Below, one piece after another: positions 1 to 6,083 of a stretch of 9,244 nt of DNA. This stretch comes from UBA11524 sp965646445. GTDB taxonomy: Bacteria; Bacillota; Clostridia; Christensenellales; Aristaeellaceae. The position numbers were made by a program, and so were the translations under genes. Within the stretch, counting starts at the first letter, position 1. Each line of letters starts with the position of its first letter. Under the pieces are notes generated by a model. That model did not search any database. It was given only the letters and a program-made list of their open reading frames with translations, and was not told the origin of the DNA. The DNA lies in assembly GCA_965646445.1 (NCBI GenBank), contig CBFFZW010000074.1:1-9244 (forward strand), read 5' to 3'.

Positions 1-126
1 GGGGCGCCGCCCCTGGACCCCGGCAGGAGGCGCGCTTGCCCCTCCTGCACCTCCCGTTTCGCGCCGCAGCAGCAGGGTTCCCTGCGAAGTTCGTGCGCGT
101 GTTGGAGTTTCGGGGCAGCCGCCCCG
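1..126. repeat. Hairpin-rich intergenic leader, probable repeat
   Basis: No credible gene is visible here. Four short perfect dyads follow one another: GGGGC/GCCCC at 1-5 and 9-13, GCAGGAGG/CCTCCTGC at 23-30 and 41-48, GCAGG/CCTGC at 72-76 and 81-85, and CGGGGC/GCCCCG at 111-116 and 121-126. Such dense GC dyads outside a gene resemble dispersed intergenic repeats of GC-rich clostridia. They could also include the terminator of a gene lying left of the window. Calling this a repeat is inference, because only one copy is in view. A 66-codon open frame at 36-236 runs across it but has no ribosome site and no recognisable product. Confidence 0.35.
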
Positions 127-211
127 GATCCTGCGGCTCGTCCCTCTCCATCCATTACCGCCGGAGTGGCGTCTGCCGCTTCGGCGTGATTCACATCAGG
201 AGATACGATCT

Positions 212-1708
212 ATGCGTATACTGGTTTTGCTCATGAGCTTCATCCTGCTGGTGTCGACCTGCTCCTGCTCCGTGGCGGAGGAAGCCCTCGCGCCCTCCGG
301 CGTGACCTACCAGATTTTCGTCGGTTCCTTCCAAGACAGCGACGGCGACGGCATTGGCGATCTTCGGGGCATCATCGACCGGCTGGACTACATCGAAAGC
401 CTGGGAGTGGATCGTCTCTGGCTCTCCCCCATCCACCCTTCCGTCAGCTACCACAAGTATGACGTGCTGAACTATGAGGCCATTGACCCCGATTTCGGCA
501 CCCTGGAGGACTTCGACCGCCTCATTGCCGCCTGCAAAGAACGCGGCATCGGCGTGATGCTGGATCTGGTGGTCAACCATACCGGCAAGGATCACCCCTG
601 GTTCCGTCAGGCCTGCGAGGCCCTGCAAAACCAGGTTGACAGCCCCTACATCGGCTGGTACAATTTCACCCAGGGTGAAGGCATGCACCCGGTTTCCGGC
701 ACCGACTGGTACTACGAGGGCCAGTTCGGCGCGCACATGCCCGACCTCAACCTGGACAGCCTCGATGTCCGCGCGGAAATCGCCCGGATCATGGCCTTCT
801 GGCAGGCTCGCGGCGTATGTGGCTTCCGCTTGGACGCCGTGACCAGCTACTACACCGGCGCGCCCCTGGCCAACCGCGACTTCCTCCGCTTCCTCAGCGA
901 AACCGCCAAGGCCGTCGACCCCGACTGCTATCTCGTCGGTGAAGCCTGGACGGACGCCGCCACCATCCTCACCCTGTACGGCAGCGGCGTGGACAGCCTG
1001 TTCAACTTCCCGGCGGCGGACAGCACCGGCACCTTTGTTCAGGCGGCGCTGGGCGGCAAGGGCGCGGCGGCGGCACGGCTGATGGCGGAATGGAACGCCC
1101 AGCTCCGCGACGCCTCTCCGGCCTCCATGGACGCGCCCTTCCTCACCAACCACGACCTCAACCGTGCCGCCGGGATGCTGCGCCTGAAGGCCCCCTTCGA
1201 GAAGGCCGCCGCCATGCTGTACCTGCTGATGCCGGGGCGGCCCACGGTATACTACGGCGAGGAGCTGGGCATGACCGGCTCCGGCTTGGACGAGAACAAG
1301 CGCCTGCCCATGGTATGGAGTACCGCCGAAGGCGTGGTGCTGTGCGCGCCCCCGGCCGCCGCCGATCAGAAGCAGCGGCTGAAGGAGGGCGTGGATGTTC
1401 AGGACGCCGACCCTGACAGCCTGCTGAACTGGTACCGGCAGGTGATCGCCCTGCGCCGTCAGGCCCCGGAGCTGGCGCGCGGCGTCATGACCGCCATCGA
1501 CCTGGGCGAGCCTGCTCTGGCCTGCTATCGTGTGGCGGATGATGGCGGCGCGGTCGTCATCCTGATGAACCTGAGCCAGACGGACACCCTGTCCGTCTCC
1601 CTGAGCACGCTGAACGCCGCCTATGTGGACGGCTGCGGCCAGCCTGCCCTGGACGGCGATTCCCTCGCCATGCCGCCGGTATCCTGCGCGCTGCTGCGGG
1701 CAGAATGA
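212..1708 (+). CDS. Exported alpha-amylase-family glycoside hydrolase (GH13)
   Basis: A retaining alpha-glucan hydrolase of family GH13, expected to cut alpha-1,4 bonds of starch or maltodextrin outside the cell. Of 498 residues, 1-22 form a signal peptide (hydrophobic LVLLMSFILLV, then CSCSVA before EE). The (beta/alpha)8 barrel follows: a Ca-site-like loop DSDGDGIGDL (42-51), region I DLVVNH (118-123), the nucleophile Asp208 in GFRLDAV, the acid/base Glu244 in LVGEAW, and the transition-state Asp315 in LTNHD. All three catalytic acids are present. A short C-terminal domain (about 420-498) resembles the usual beta-sandwich. The start at 212 has AGGAG at 198-202, nine bases upstream. Cys17 or Cys19 might allow lipid anchoring, but neither sits in a good lipobox, so signal peptidase I cleavage after Ala22 is at least as likely. 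malQ follows after 64 bp. GH13 subfamily and exact product (alpha-amylase, neopullulanase, glucosidase) are not settled. Confidence 0.9.
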   Translation: MRILVLLMSFILLVSTCSCSVAEEALAPSGVTYQIFVGSFQDSDGDGIGDLRGIIDRLDYIESLGVDRLWLSPIHPSVSYHKYDVLNYEAIDPDFGTLEDFDRLIAACKERGIGVMLDLVVNHTGKDHPWFRQACEALQNQVDSPYIGWYNFTQGEGMHPVSGTDWYYEGQFGAHMPDLNLDSLDVRAEIARIMAFWQARGVCGFRLDAVTSYYTGAPLANRDFLRFLSETAKAVDPDCYLVGEAWTDAATILTLYGSGVDSLFNFPAADSTGTFVQAALGGKGAAAARLMAEWNAQLRDASPASMDAPFLTNHDLNRAAGMLRLKAPFEKAAAMLYLLMPGRPTVYYGEELGMTGSGLDENKRLPMVWSTAEGVVLCAPPAAADQKQRLKEGVDVQDADPDSLLNWYRQVIALRRQAPELARGVMTAIDLGEPALACYRVADDGGAVVILMNLSQTDTLSVSLSTLNAAYVDGCGQPALDGDSLAMPPVSCALLRAE

Positions 1709-1772
1709 CCCGCCGTACCCATTATGCCCCACGCCCCGGTCGGGCGGGGATCAACGAAAGGACGCGATTTCC

Positions 1773-3245
1773 ATGCGCCGAAGCGGTATCCTTATGCACG
1801 TTACCTCCCTCCCCGGCCCCGGCGGCGTCGGGTGCCTGGGGCGGGAAGCCTATGCCTTCGCTGACTTCCTCCACGCCAGCGGAATGAAGCTGTGGCAGGT
1901 GCTGCCCATGGGCCCCACAGGCTACGGCGAGTCACCCTATCAGTCCACCAGCGTGTTTGCCGGCAATCCCCTGCTGATTTCCACCCGCACCCTGCGGGAC
2001 GAGGGTCTGCTGGACTACGACGACACCGAGGAATATGTGCCGGACACGGTGTCCGCCGTGCAGTACGCCCCCGCCCGTCAGAGCAAGGAAGCGCTGCTGC
2101 GCCGGTGCTTCCATCAATCGGAATACGCCCTCCAGGACGATCTTCGCCGCTTTGTGGAAGCCAATGCCTGGGCGGAGGACTTCGCCCTGTTCACCGCCGT
2201 CAAGCAGCACTTTGACAACGCCATGTGGACGAAGTGGCCCGACGCCGACATCCGCCTGCGCCAGCCCGAGGCCGTGGCCCGCTACCGCCGTCAGCTGGAC
2301 GGCGAGGTTCGCTACCACATCTTCTGCCAGTATCTGTTCCGTCGGCAGTGGTTCGCCCTCAAGCGCTACTGCAACGACCGGGGCATCCAGCTTTTCGGCG
2401 ACATGCCCATCTATGTGGCCGAGGATTCCGCCGACACCTGGACGCGGCCCGAGGTCTTCCAACTGGACGAGAACCGCGTGCCTAAGCAGGTGGCGGGTGT
2501 TCCGCCGGATCTCTTCTCCGAGGACGGCCAGCTGTGGGGCAACCCTCTCTACCGCTGGAGCTACCTGCAAACCCGCGGCTACGACTGGTGGGTGGAACGG
2601 ATGCGCGGCATGGCGGAGATGTACGACATCATTCGTGTAGATCATTTCATAGGCTTTGCGAATTATTATGCCATCCCCTACGGCGCGCCTACCGCCCGTG
2701 GAGGCCGCTGGATCGCCGGGCCCGGGAAGAAGCTGTTCATCACCCTGCGTCGGGAGCTTCCCGGCCTGAACGTCATCGCGGAGGATCTGGGCGTGCTGAA
2801 TGAGCGCGTGGAGGATCTGCTGCGCTTCGTGGGCTACCCCGGCATGAAGGTGTTGTCTTTCGGCATCGGCGGCGGCGACGGCAACCCCCACGCCCTCCAA
2901 AATTGGACGGAAAACTGCGTCTGCTACACCGGCACCCACGACAACGACACCGTGCTGGGCTGGCTGAAGGCCAGCGACGAGGCCACGGTGAAGGAGGCGC
3001 AGAAGCTGCTGAAGTTCGAGAAATTGTCGGACGGCCCCGCCGCCTTCGTCGAGGCTGCCATGACTTCCGTGTGCCGGGACTGCGTGATCCCCATGCAGGA
3101 TATTCTCGGTCTGGACGGCGACGCCCGGATGAATCTCCCCGGCACCATCGGCGGCAACTGGCTGTGGCGCATGGCCCCCGACGCGCTCACGGACGCGCTG
3201 GTTGCCCGGCTGCGCGGACTGAATCAGCGGTGTGGGAGGGCGTAA
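1773..3245 (+). CDS. malQ: 4-alpha-glucanotransferase (amylomaltase, GH77)
   Basis: Moves alpha-1,4-glucan segments between maltodextrin chains in the cytoplasm, releasing glucose and making longer chains for phosphorylase. The 490-residue protein is full length for bacterial MalQ, with no signal peptide. Family landmarks run in order: SGILMHVTSLPGP (4-16), LWQVLPMGPTGYGESPYQS (40-58), GDMPIYVAEDSADTW (209-223), RVDHFIGF (288-295), GGRWIAGPGKKLF (310-322), VIAEDLG (334-340), YTGTHDND (385-392) and GNWLWRM (461-467). By homology the nucleophile is Asp290, the acid/base Glu337 and the stabilising acid Asp390. The frame is open upstream to 1623, inside the amylase gene. The start at 1773 is chosen because GAAAGGA lies at 1756-1762 and because the MalQ homology begins at RRSGIL. 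It sits 64 bp behind the amylase gene, most likely in one transcript, and is followed at once by a terminator. Confidence 0.95.
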   Translation: MRRSGILMHVTSLPGPGGVGCLGREAYAFADFLHASGMKLWQVLPMGPTGYGESPYQSTSVFAGNPLLISTRTLRDEGLLDYDDTEEYVPDTVSAVQYAPARQSKEALLRRCFHQSEYALQDDLRRFVEANAWAEDFALFTAVKQHFDNAMWTKWPDADIRLRQPEAVARYRRQLDGEVRYHIFCQYLFRRQWFALKRYCNDRGIQLFGDMPIYVAEDSADTWTRPEVFQLDENRVPKQVAGVPPDLFSEDGQLWGNPLYRWSYLQTRGYDWWVERMRGMAEMYDIIRVDHFIGFANYYAIPYGAPTARGGRWIAGPGKKLFITLRRELPGLNVIAEDLGVLNERVEDLLRFVGYPGMKVLSFGIGGGDGNPHALQNWTENCVCYTGTHDNDTVLGWLKASDEATVKEAQKLLKFEKLSDGPAAFVEAAMTSVCRDCVIPMQDILGLDGDARMNLPGTIGGNWLWRMAPDALTDALVARLRGLNQRCGRA

Positions 3246-3266
3246 GGTTCGTTGCATCTGTTTTCA

Positions 3267-3308
3267 ACAAGCGGCTCGCCAGCAAAACGGCGAGTCGCTT
3301 GTCTTTTA
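3267..3308 (+). terminator. Rho-independent terminator after malQ
   Basis: A 14-bp stem (3267-3280 with 3289-3302, one G.T pair) encloses the loop AGCAAAAC and is followed by CTTTTATGG. It begins 21 bases after the malQ stop and should end the amylase-malQ transcript. The foldback element starts about 35 bases further on. Confidence 0.85.
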
Positions 3309-3340
3309 TGGAAAAGCAAGTTTTTTGTGAAAACGGAAAC

Positions 3341-3705
3341 CCCGAAGGTTTCCAAAGGGCGATCGGAAAGCCCTTTGGTCGCCCCGAAGGGCGAAACCCC
3401 TGCTCTGAAGCAAAGAACCTTGAAAGGATGTTTTTTTCTTGCAAGGCTCTTTTTGATGATGGCTCTACTTTCTCCACGGAGAAAGTAGCAAAGAGGTCTG
3501 GGGGTGGCAAAATTCAACATGCACCGTTGCCACCCCCAGGCCCCCCGTCGCTTAACGCGACGTGCGTAGACATAAACAGTTACCGGCTAAGACCGCCTCG
3601 CAGGGGCGGTCATCCTCCTCCATAGGGGGCAAGCAAGTGTCCAGCAGGCAGCGGGGTTCTCGTCTGGCTTGGCTTCGAAGCGTGGTTGCACATGAGACTG
3701 GCACC
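3341..3705 (-). repeat. Left arm of the foldback element
   Basis: A chain of hairpins. In order: CCAAAGGGC/GCCCTTTGG (3352-3360, 3370-3378), TCGCCC/GGGCGA (3379-3384, 3389-3394), CTACTTTCTC/GAGAAAGTAG (3465-3474, 3479-3488), a 13-bp G-rich stem (3498-3510, 3527-3539), and GACCGCC/GGCGGTC (3591-3597, 3605-3611). Strand is given as minus because, read that way, the second hairpin carries a C(UUCG)G loop; this is an inference about orientation. The inner end is rich in cytosine-guanine and includes the palindrome GCTTCGAAGC. Confidence 0.8.
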
Positions 3706-3756
3706 GTTGCAGTTGCAGCGGTGTTTTTTCTTTGAGCAATTGGTTATGCGGCAGGG

Positions 3757-3817
3757 GTTTCGCTCTGCGGAGCGACCAAAGGGCTTTCCGGTCGCCCTTT
3801 GTAATCCTTCGGGGCCC
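3757..3817 (+). repeat. Third copy of the terminal two-hairpin module
   Basis: The centre of the foldback holds a further copy of the module found at the outer end of each arm, in the same orientation as the right arm. It is about nine tenths identical to 4210-4270 by eye. The first hairpin reads TCGCTC-TGCG-GAGCGA (3760-3775). The second is CCAAAGGGC with GCCCTTTGT, its last pair lost. Surrounding sequence (a GTGTTTTTTC stretch at 3721-3730) also loosely resembles the arms, so the centre may be a decayed partial copy of an arm. Confidence 0.75.
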
Positions 3818-3901
3818 GATTCTTTGAGGGCTTGGAAAACATGCAAAGCGGGCCACCCTGCGGGGGCCCTGGCGGCTTCGCCGGGCTTTATAGGAACCAC
3901 G

Positions 3902-4267
3902 GGTGCCAGTCCCATGTGCAACCACGCTTCGAAGCCATGCCAGACGAAAGCCCCGGTGCAGGTTGGACACTTGCCTGCTCCAATGGAGGTGGATGACCGC
4001 CCCTGCGAGGCGGTATTAGCTGGTGATTGCCAATGTCTACTCACAACACGCTATGCCACGGGGGGTTTGGGGGCCGCCACTCATGCAGGTTAACTTTGGC
4101 GGCCCCCAATCCTCTTTGGTACTTTCTCTTCAGAGAAAGTACAGCCAAACTGGCCCATTGCCCTGCAAAGGGCAAAACACCTCTGCAAAACTCTTTTTAT
4201 CAAGCAGAGGATTTCGCCCTGCGGGGCGACCAAAGGGCTTTCCGATCGCCCTTTGGAAACCTTCGGG
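3902..4267 (+). repeat. Right arm of the foldback element
   Basis: Mirror of the left arm, collinear to within one base in total length. It holds the same hairpins in reverse order. The ACCGCC stem is at about 3997-4016. The G-rich 13-bp stem is at 4067-4079 with 4097-4109. GTACTTTCTC/GAGAAAGTAC is at 4119-4128 with 4133-4142. TCGCCC-TGCG-GGGCGA is at 4214-4229, followed by the CCAAAGGGC/GCCCTTTGG stem. Just outside, 4266-4279 is the perfect palindrome GGCCCCGCGGGGCC. Confidence 0.8.
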
Positions 4268-4438
4268 CCCCGCGGGGCCGGGCTTCCCCATCCCTTCGAA
4301 ATCCTCCGGCCTCCACGGCGACGATCCGCCCCCCCATTCAGGAAGCCTTCTGCCCGCACCGATCGCCGTCTTCGGCGTATGCTGTCAATGACGGCAGGGC
4401 ACAGGCCACACCGAACCTGCCGGGAAAGGAAGTGAATC
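4268..4438. other. Leader region of the ABC operon, no gene seen
   Basis: This stretch separates the foldback element from the ABC operon. Apart from a small CGCCG/CGGCG dyad at 4364-4377 and a weak TATGCT at 4378-4383, I see no convincing promoter and no known riboswitch core. GGGAAAGGA at 4422-4430 is the ribosome site for the ATPase gene. The operon promoter may lie here or inside the right arm. Confidence 0.5.
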
Positions 4439-5227
4439 ATGCCTGACCTTGCTTATCTCAGCGTAAAGGACGTTGCCCGCGCCTTCGACCGGGATGGAGA
4501 AGATATGCCGGCCATCCAGGATGTCAGCTTTGATGTCCGCCAGGGGGCCTTTGTTTCCATTCTGGGGCCCAGCGGCTGCGGCAAGTCCACGCTGTTCAAC
4601 ATCATCGCCGGGCTGCTCACCCCGGGGCATGGGGATGTGACCATTGACGGAGCGTCCGTGGTCAATCGGCCCGGGCAGGTGGGATACATGCTGCAAAAGG
4701 ATCTGCTGCTGCCCTGGCGCACCATTGAGGACAATATCATCCTCGGGCAGACCCTGCGCGACGTGAAGCGTAAGGACGCCCTGGCCCTGGCGCAGCCGCT
4801 GATTCAGCGCTGCGGCCTGGACGGCTTCCAGCGCAGCAGACCGCATCACCTCTCCGGCGGCATGAGGCAGCGGGCGGCGCTGCTGCGCACCCTGCTGACC
4901 AACAAGGAAGTGCTGCTGCTGGATGAGCCCTTCGGCGCCCTGGACGCCATCACCCGGCTGCAATTGCAGCTGCTGCTCACCGACATCTGGCAGGAAATGC
5001 ACAAGACCGTCCTCTTCGTCACCCATGATGTGGACGAGGCGCTGCTGCTCTCCGACGAAATTCTGCTGCTGACGGCGCGGCCCGGCCGCGTCCTCAAACG
5101 CTATCAGGTGGATATGCCCCGGCCTCGCCTGCCCTCCATGCTGGCCGATCCGCCCATCGCCGCCATGAAGGCGGATATGATGAAGCTGCTTTGGAAGGAG
5201 GTGCATGGCCATGAGATCCAGCGCTGA
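4439..5227 (+). CDS. ABC importer ATPase, NitT/TauT type
   Basis: The ATP-hydrolysing subunit of an importer in the nitrate/sulfonate/taurine group (SsuB, TauB and ThiZ relatives), acting on the inner membrane face with the permease encoded next. The 262-residue protein has every nucleotide-binding motif: Walker A GPSGCGKST (43-51), Q-loop Gln86 within MLQKDLLLPWRT, signature LSGGMRQRA (138-146), Walker B LLLDEP (159-164), D-loop GALD (166-169) and His196 in VTHD. The LLPW stretch after the Q-loop and the RPGR segment (214-217) are typical of this group. The start at 4439 has GGGAAAGGA ending eight bases upstream. The gene overlaps the permease gene by 17 nt, so the two are probably translationally coupled. 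The motifs do not reveal the substrate. Confidence 0.93.
   Translation: MPDLAYLSVKDVARAFDRDGEDMPAIQDVSFDVRQGAFVSILGPSGCGKSTLFNIIAGLLTPGHGDVTIDGASVVNRPGQVGYMLQKDLLLPWRTIEDNIILGQTLRDVKRKDALALAQPLIQRCGLDGFQRSRPHHLSGGMRQRAALLRTLLTNKEVLLLDEPFGALDAITRLQLQLLLTDIWQEMHKTVLFVTHDVDEALLLSDEILLLTARPGRVLKRYQVDMPRPRLPSMLADPPIAAMKADMMKLLWKEVHGHEIQR
5195..5202 (+). promoter_or_regulatory. Ribosome site that fixes the permease start
   Basis: AAGGAGGT is a full match to the anti-Shine-Dalgarno core. Two in-frame ATGs follow. The one at 5205 is only two bases away, too close for normal initiation. The one at 5211 is eight bases away and is the preferred start. Confidence 0.7.
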
Positions 5228-6038
5228 CGTACGCACAGGCGTCCAGGAAACCCGGCAGATCGAGGCCCGCACCGTGGCCCTGTGGCGCTGGAGCCTGCTC
5301 ATTGCCCTGCTGGCGCTCTGGGAGCTGGGTGCCCGGCTGCATTGGCTGGACAGCTACTTTTTCTCCAGCCCCACGGAGATCCTGCGCACGGCGGGCATCC
5401 AGTGGCGCTCGGGCAGTCTGTGGCGGGACATCGCCTACACGGGCATGTCCACGCTGCTGGGCTTCCTGCTGGGCACCGTCATCGGCTCGGTTGTCGGGCT
5501 GTTGTTCTGGTTTTCCCGCCGGGCCGCGCTGGTGGCGGAGCCCTGGCTGGTGGTGCTCAACGCCCTGCCCAAGCTGGCCCTGGCCCCGGTGCTGGTGATT
5601 CTCTTCGGCATCGGCTTTTCCAGCAAGGTGGTGCTGGCTTTCCTGATGACGGTGGTGGTGGCCGCCATGTCCGCCTGGGGCGGCGTCAAGGCCGTCGATC
5701 CCGCCCTCACCACGCTGATGATTTCCCTGGGCGCCCGGCGCATGCAGGTGTTCACCCATCTGGTGGTGCCCTCCTCCATGCCCTGGATCATCTCCGGGCT
5801 GCGGGTCAACATTGCACTGGCGATGGCAGGCTCCATCGTCGGTGAATTCATCGCATCAGACCGCGGCCTGGGGCGTATGATTGTTTACGCCGGTACCACC
5901 TTCGACCTCAAGCTGGTCTGGGTGGGCGTGGTGGTGCTTTCCATTGTGTCGGTGCTGATGTACCTGGGTGTGGTGGGACTTGAAAAGCTGCTGAACCGCC
6001 GCTGGTCCCAGGAGCAGGAGCCCGATAGCCACGCGTAA
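5211..6038 (+). CDS. ABC importer permease, NitT/TauT type
   Basis: Membrane subunit of the importer, with the BPD_transp_1 fold. With the start at 5211 it has 275 residues. About six hydrophobic segments are seen: roughly 24-41, 81-100, 112-134, 139-157, 192-214 and 235-254. The EAA-type cytoplasmic loop that docks on the ATPase is visible as TTLMISLGARRMQVFTHLVV (167-186), with its conserved Gly174, followed by PSSMPWIISGLR. The next hydrophobic stretch carries AGSIVGEFIASDRGLG (206-221), typical of SsuC/TauC-like permeases. The alternative ATG at 5205 would add two residues. The gene overlaps the ATPase gene by 17 nt and is followed after 45 bp by the binding-protein gene. Only one permease gene is present, so it should act as a homodimer, as in related systems. 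Confidence 0.92.
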   Translation: MRSSADVRTGVQETRQIEARTVALWRWSLLIALLALWELGARLHWLDSYFFSSPTEILRTAGIQWRSGSLWRDIAYTGMSTLLGFLLGTVIGSVVGLLFWFSRRAALVAEPWLVVLNALPKLALAPVLVILFGIGFSSKVVLAFLMTVVVAAMSAWGGVKAVDPALTTLMISLGARRMQVFTHLVVPSSMPWIISGLRVNIALAMAGSIVGEFIASDRGLGRMIVYAGTTFDLKLVWVGVVVLSIVSVLMYLGVVGLEKLLNRRWSQEQEPDSHA

Positions 6039-6083
6039 CCCCCGGCGATCCCTTTTCCCCAACCCGAAAGGAGGCTGAATCCC

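Larger units (their letters stand above)
3341..4267. repeat. 927-bp foldback element (long imperfect inverted repeat)
   Basis: Two arms in opposite orientation (365 and 366 bp) flank a 196-bp centre at 3706-3901. Homology stops sharply at both outer ends (3341 and 4267) and at both inner ends (3705 and 3902). The outermost 46 bases of the arms are identical (3341-3386 against 4222-4267). Identity over the whole arm is roughly three quarters by eye, lowest at about 3395-3465. Open frames through the region are repetitive and lack ribosome sites, and no transposase is present. It lies between the malQ terminator and the ABC operon. Possibilities are a foldback-type or MITE-like non-autonomous element, two repeats inserted head to head, or a structured RNA or DNA site. 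No flanking target duplication could be made out. Confidence 0.85.

Noticed and set aside
191..1732. Minus-strand open frame of 513 codons
   Set aside because: It lies opposite the amylase gene, is open because of GC-rich third positions there, and has low-complexity G, A, V, H and Q composition and no ribosome site.
1932..3257. Minus-strand open frame of 441 codons
   Set aside because: It lies opposite malQ with the same artefact composition; malQ has complete catalytic motifs.
2903..3625. Plus-strand open frame of 240 codons running out of malQ
   Set aside because: It begins inside malQ in another frame, runs through the terminator and into the foldback hairpins, and has Arg-rich artefact composition.
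3341..4267. CRISPR array or integron attC site
   Set aside because: There are no regularly spaced short direct repeats with unique spacers, and no cas or integrase gene. The arms are inverted and far too long for an attC site.
4268..4438. TPP or other riboswitch before the ABC operon
   Set aside because: The conserved cores such as CTGAGA were looked for and not found.
3587..4446. Several open frames of 107-144 codons in the foldback region
   Set aside because: Both strands are open in overlapping frames, they repeat the same peptide because the DNA repeats, and none has a ribosome site.
4385..5302. Minus-strand open frame of 305 codons
   Set aside because: Opposite the ABC ATPase gene, rich in Gln and His, no domain and no ribosome site.
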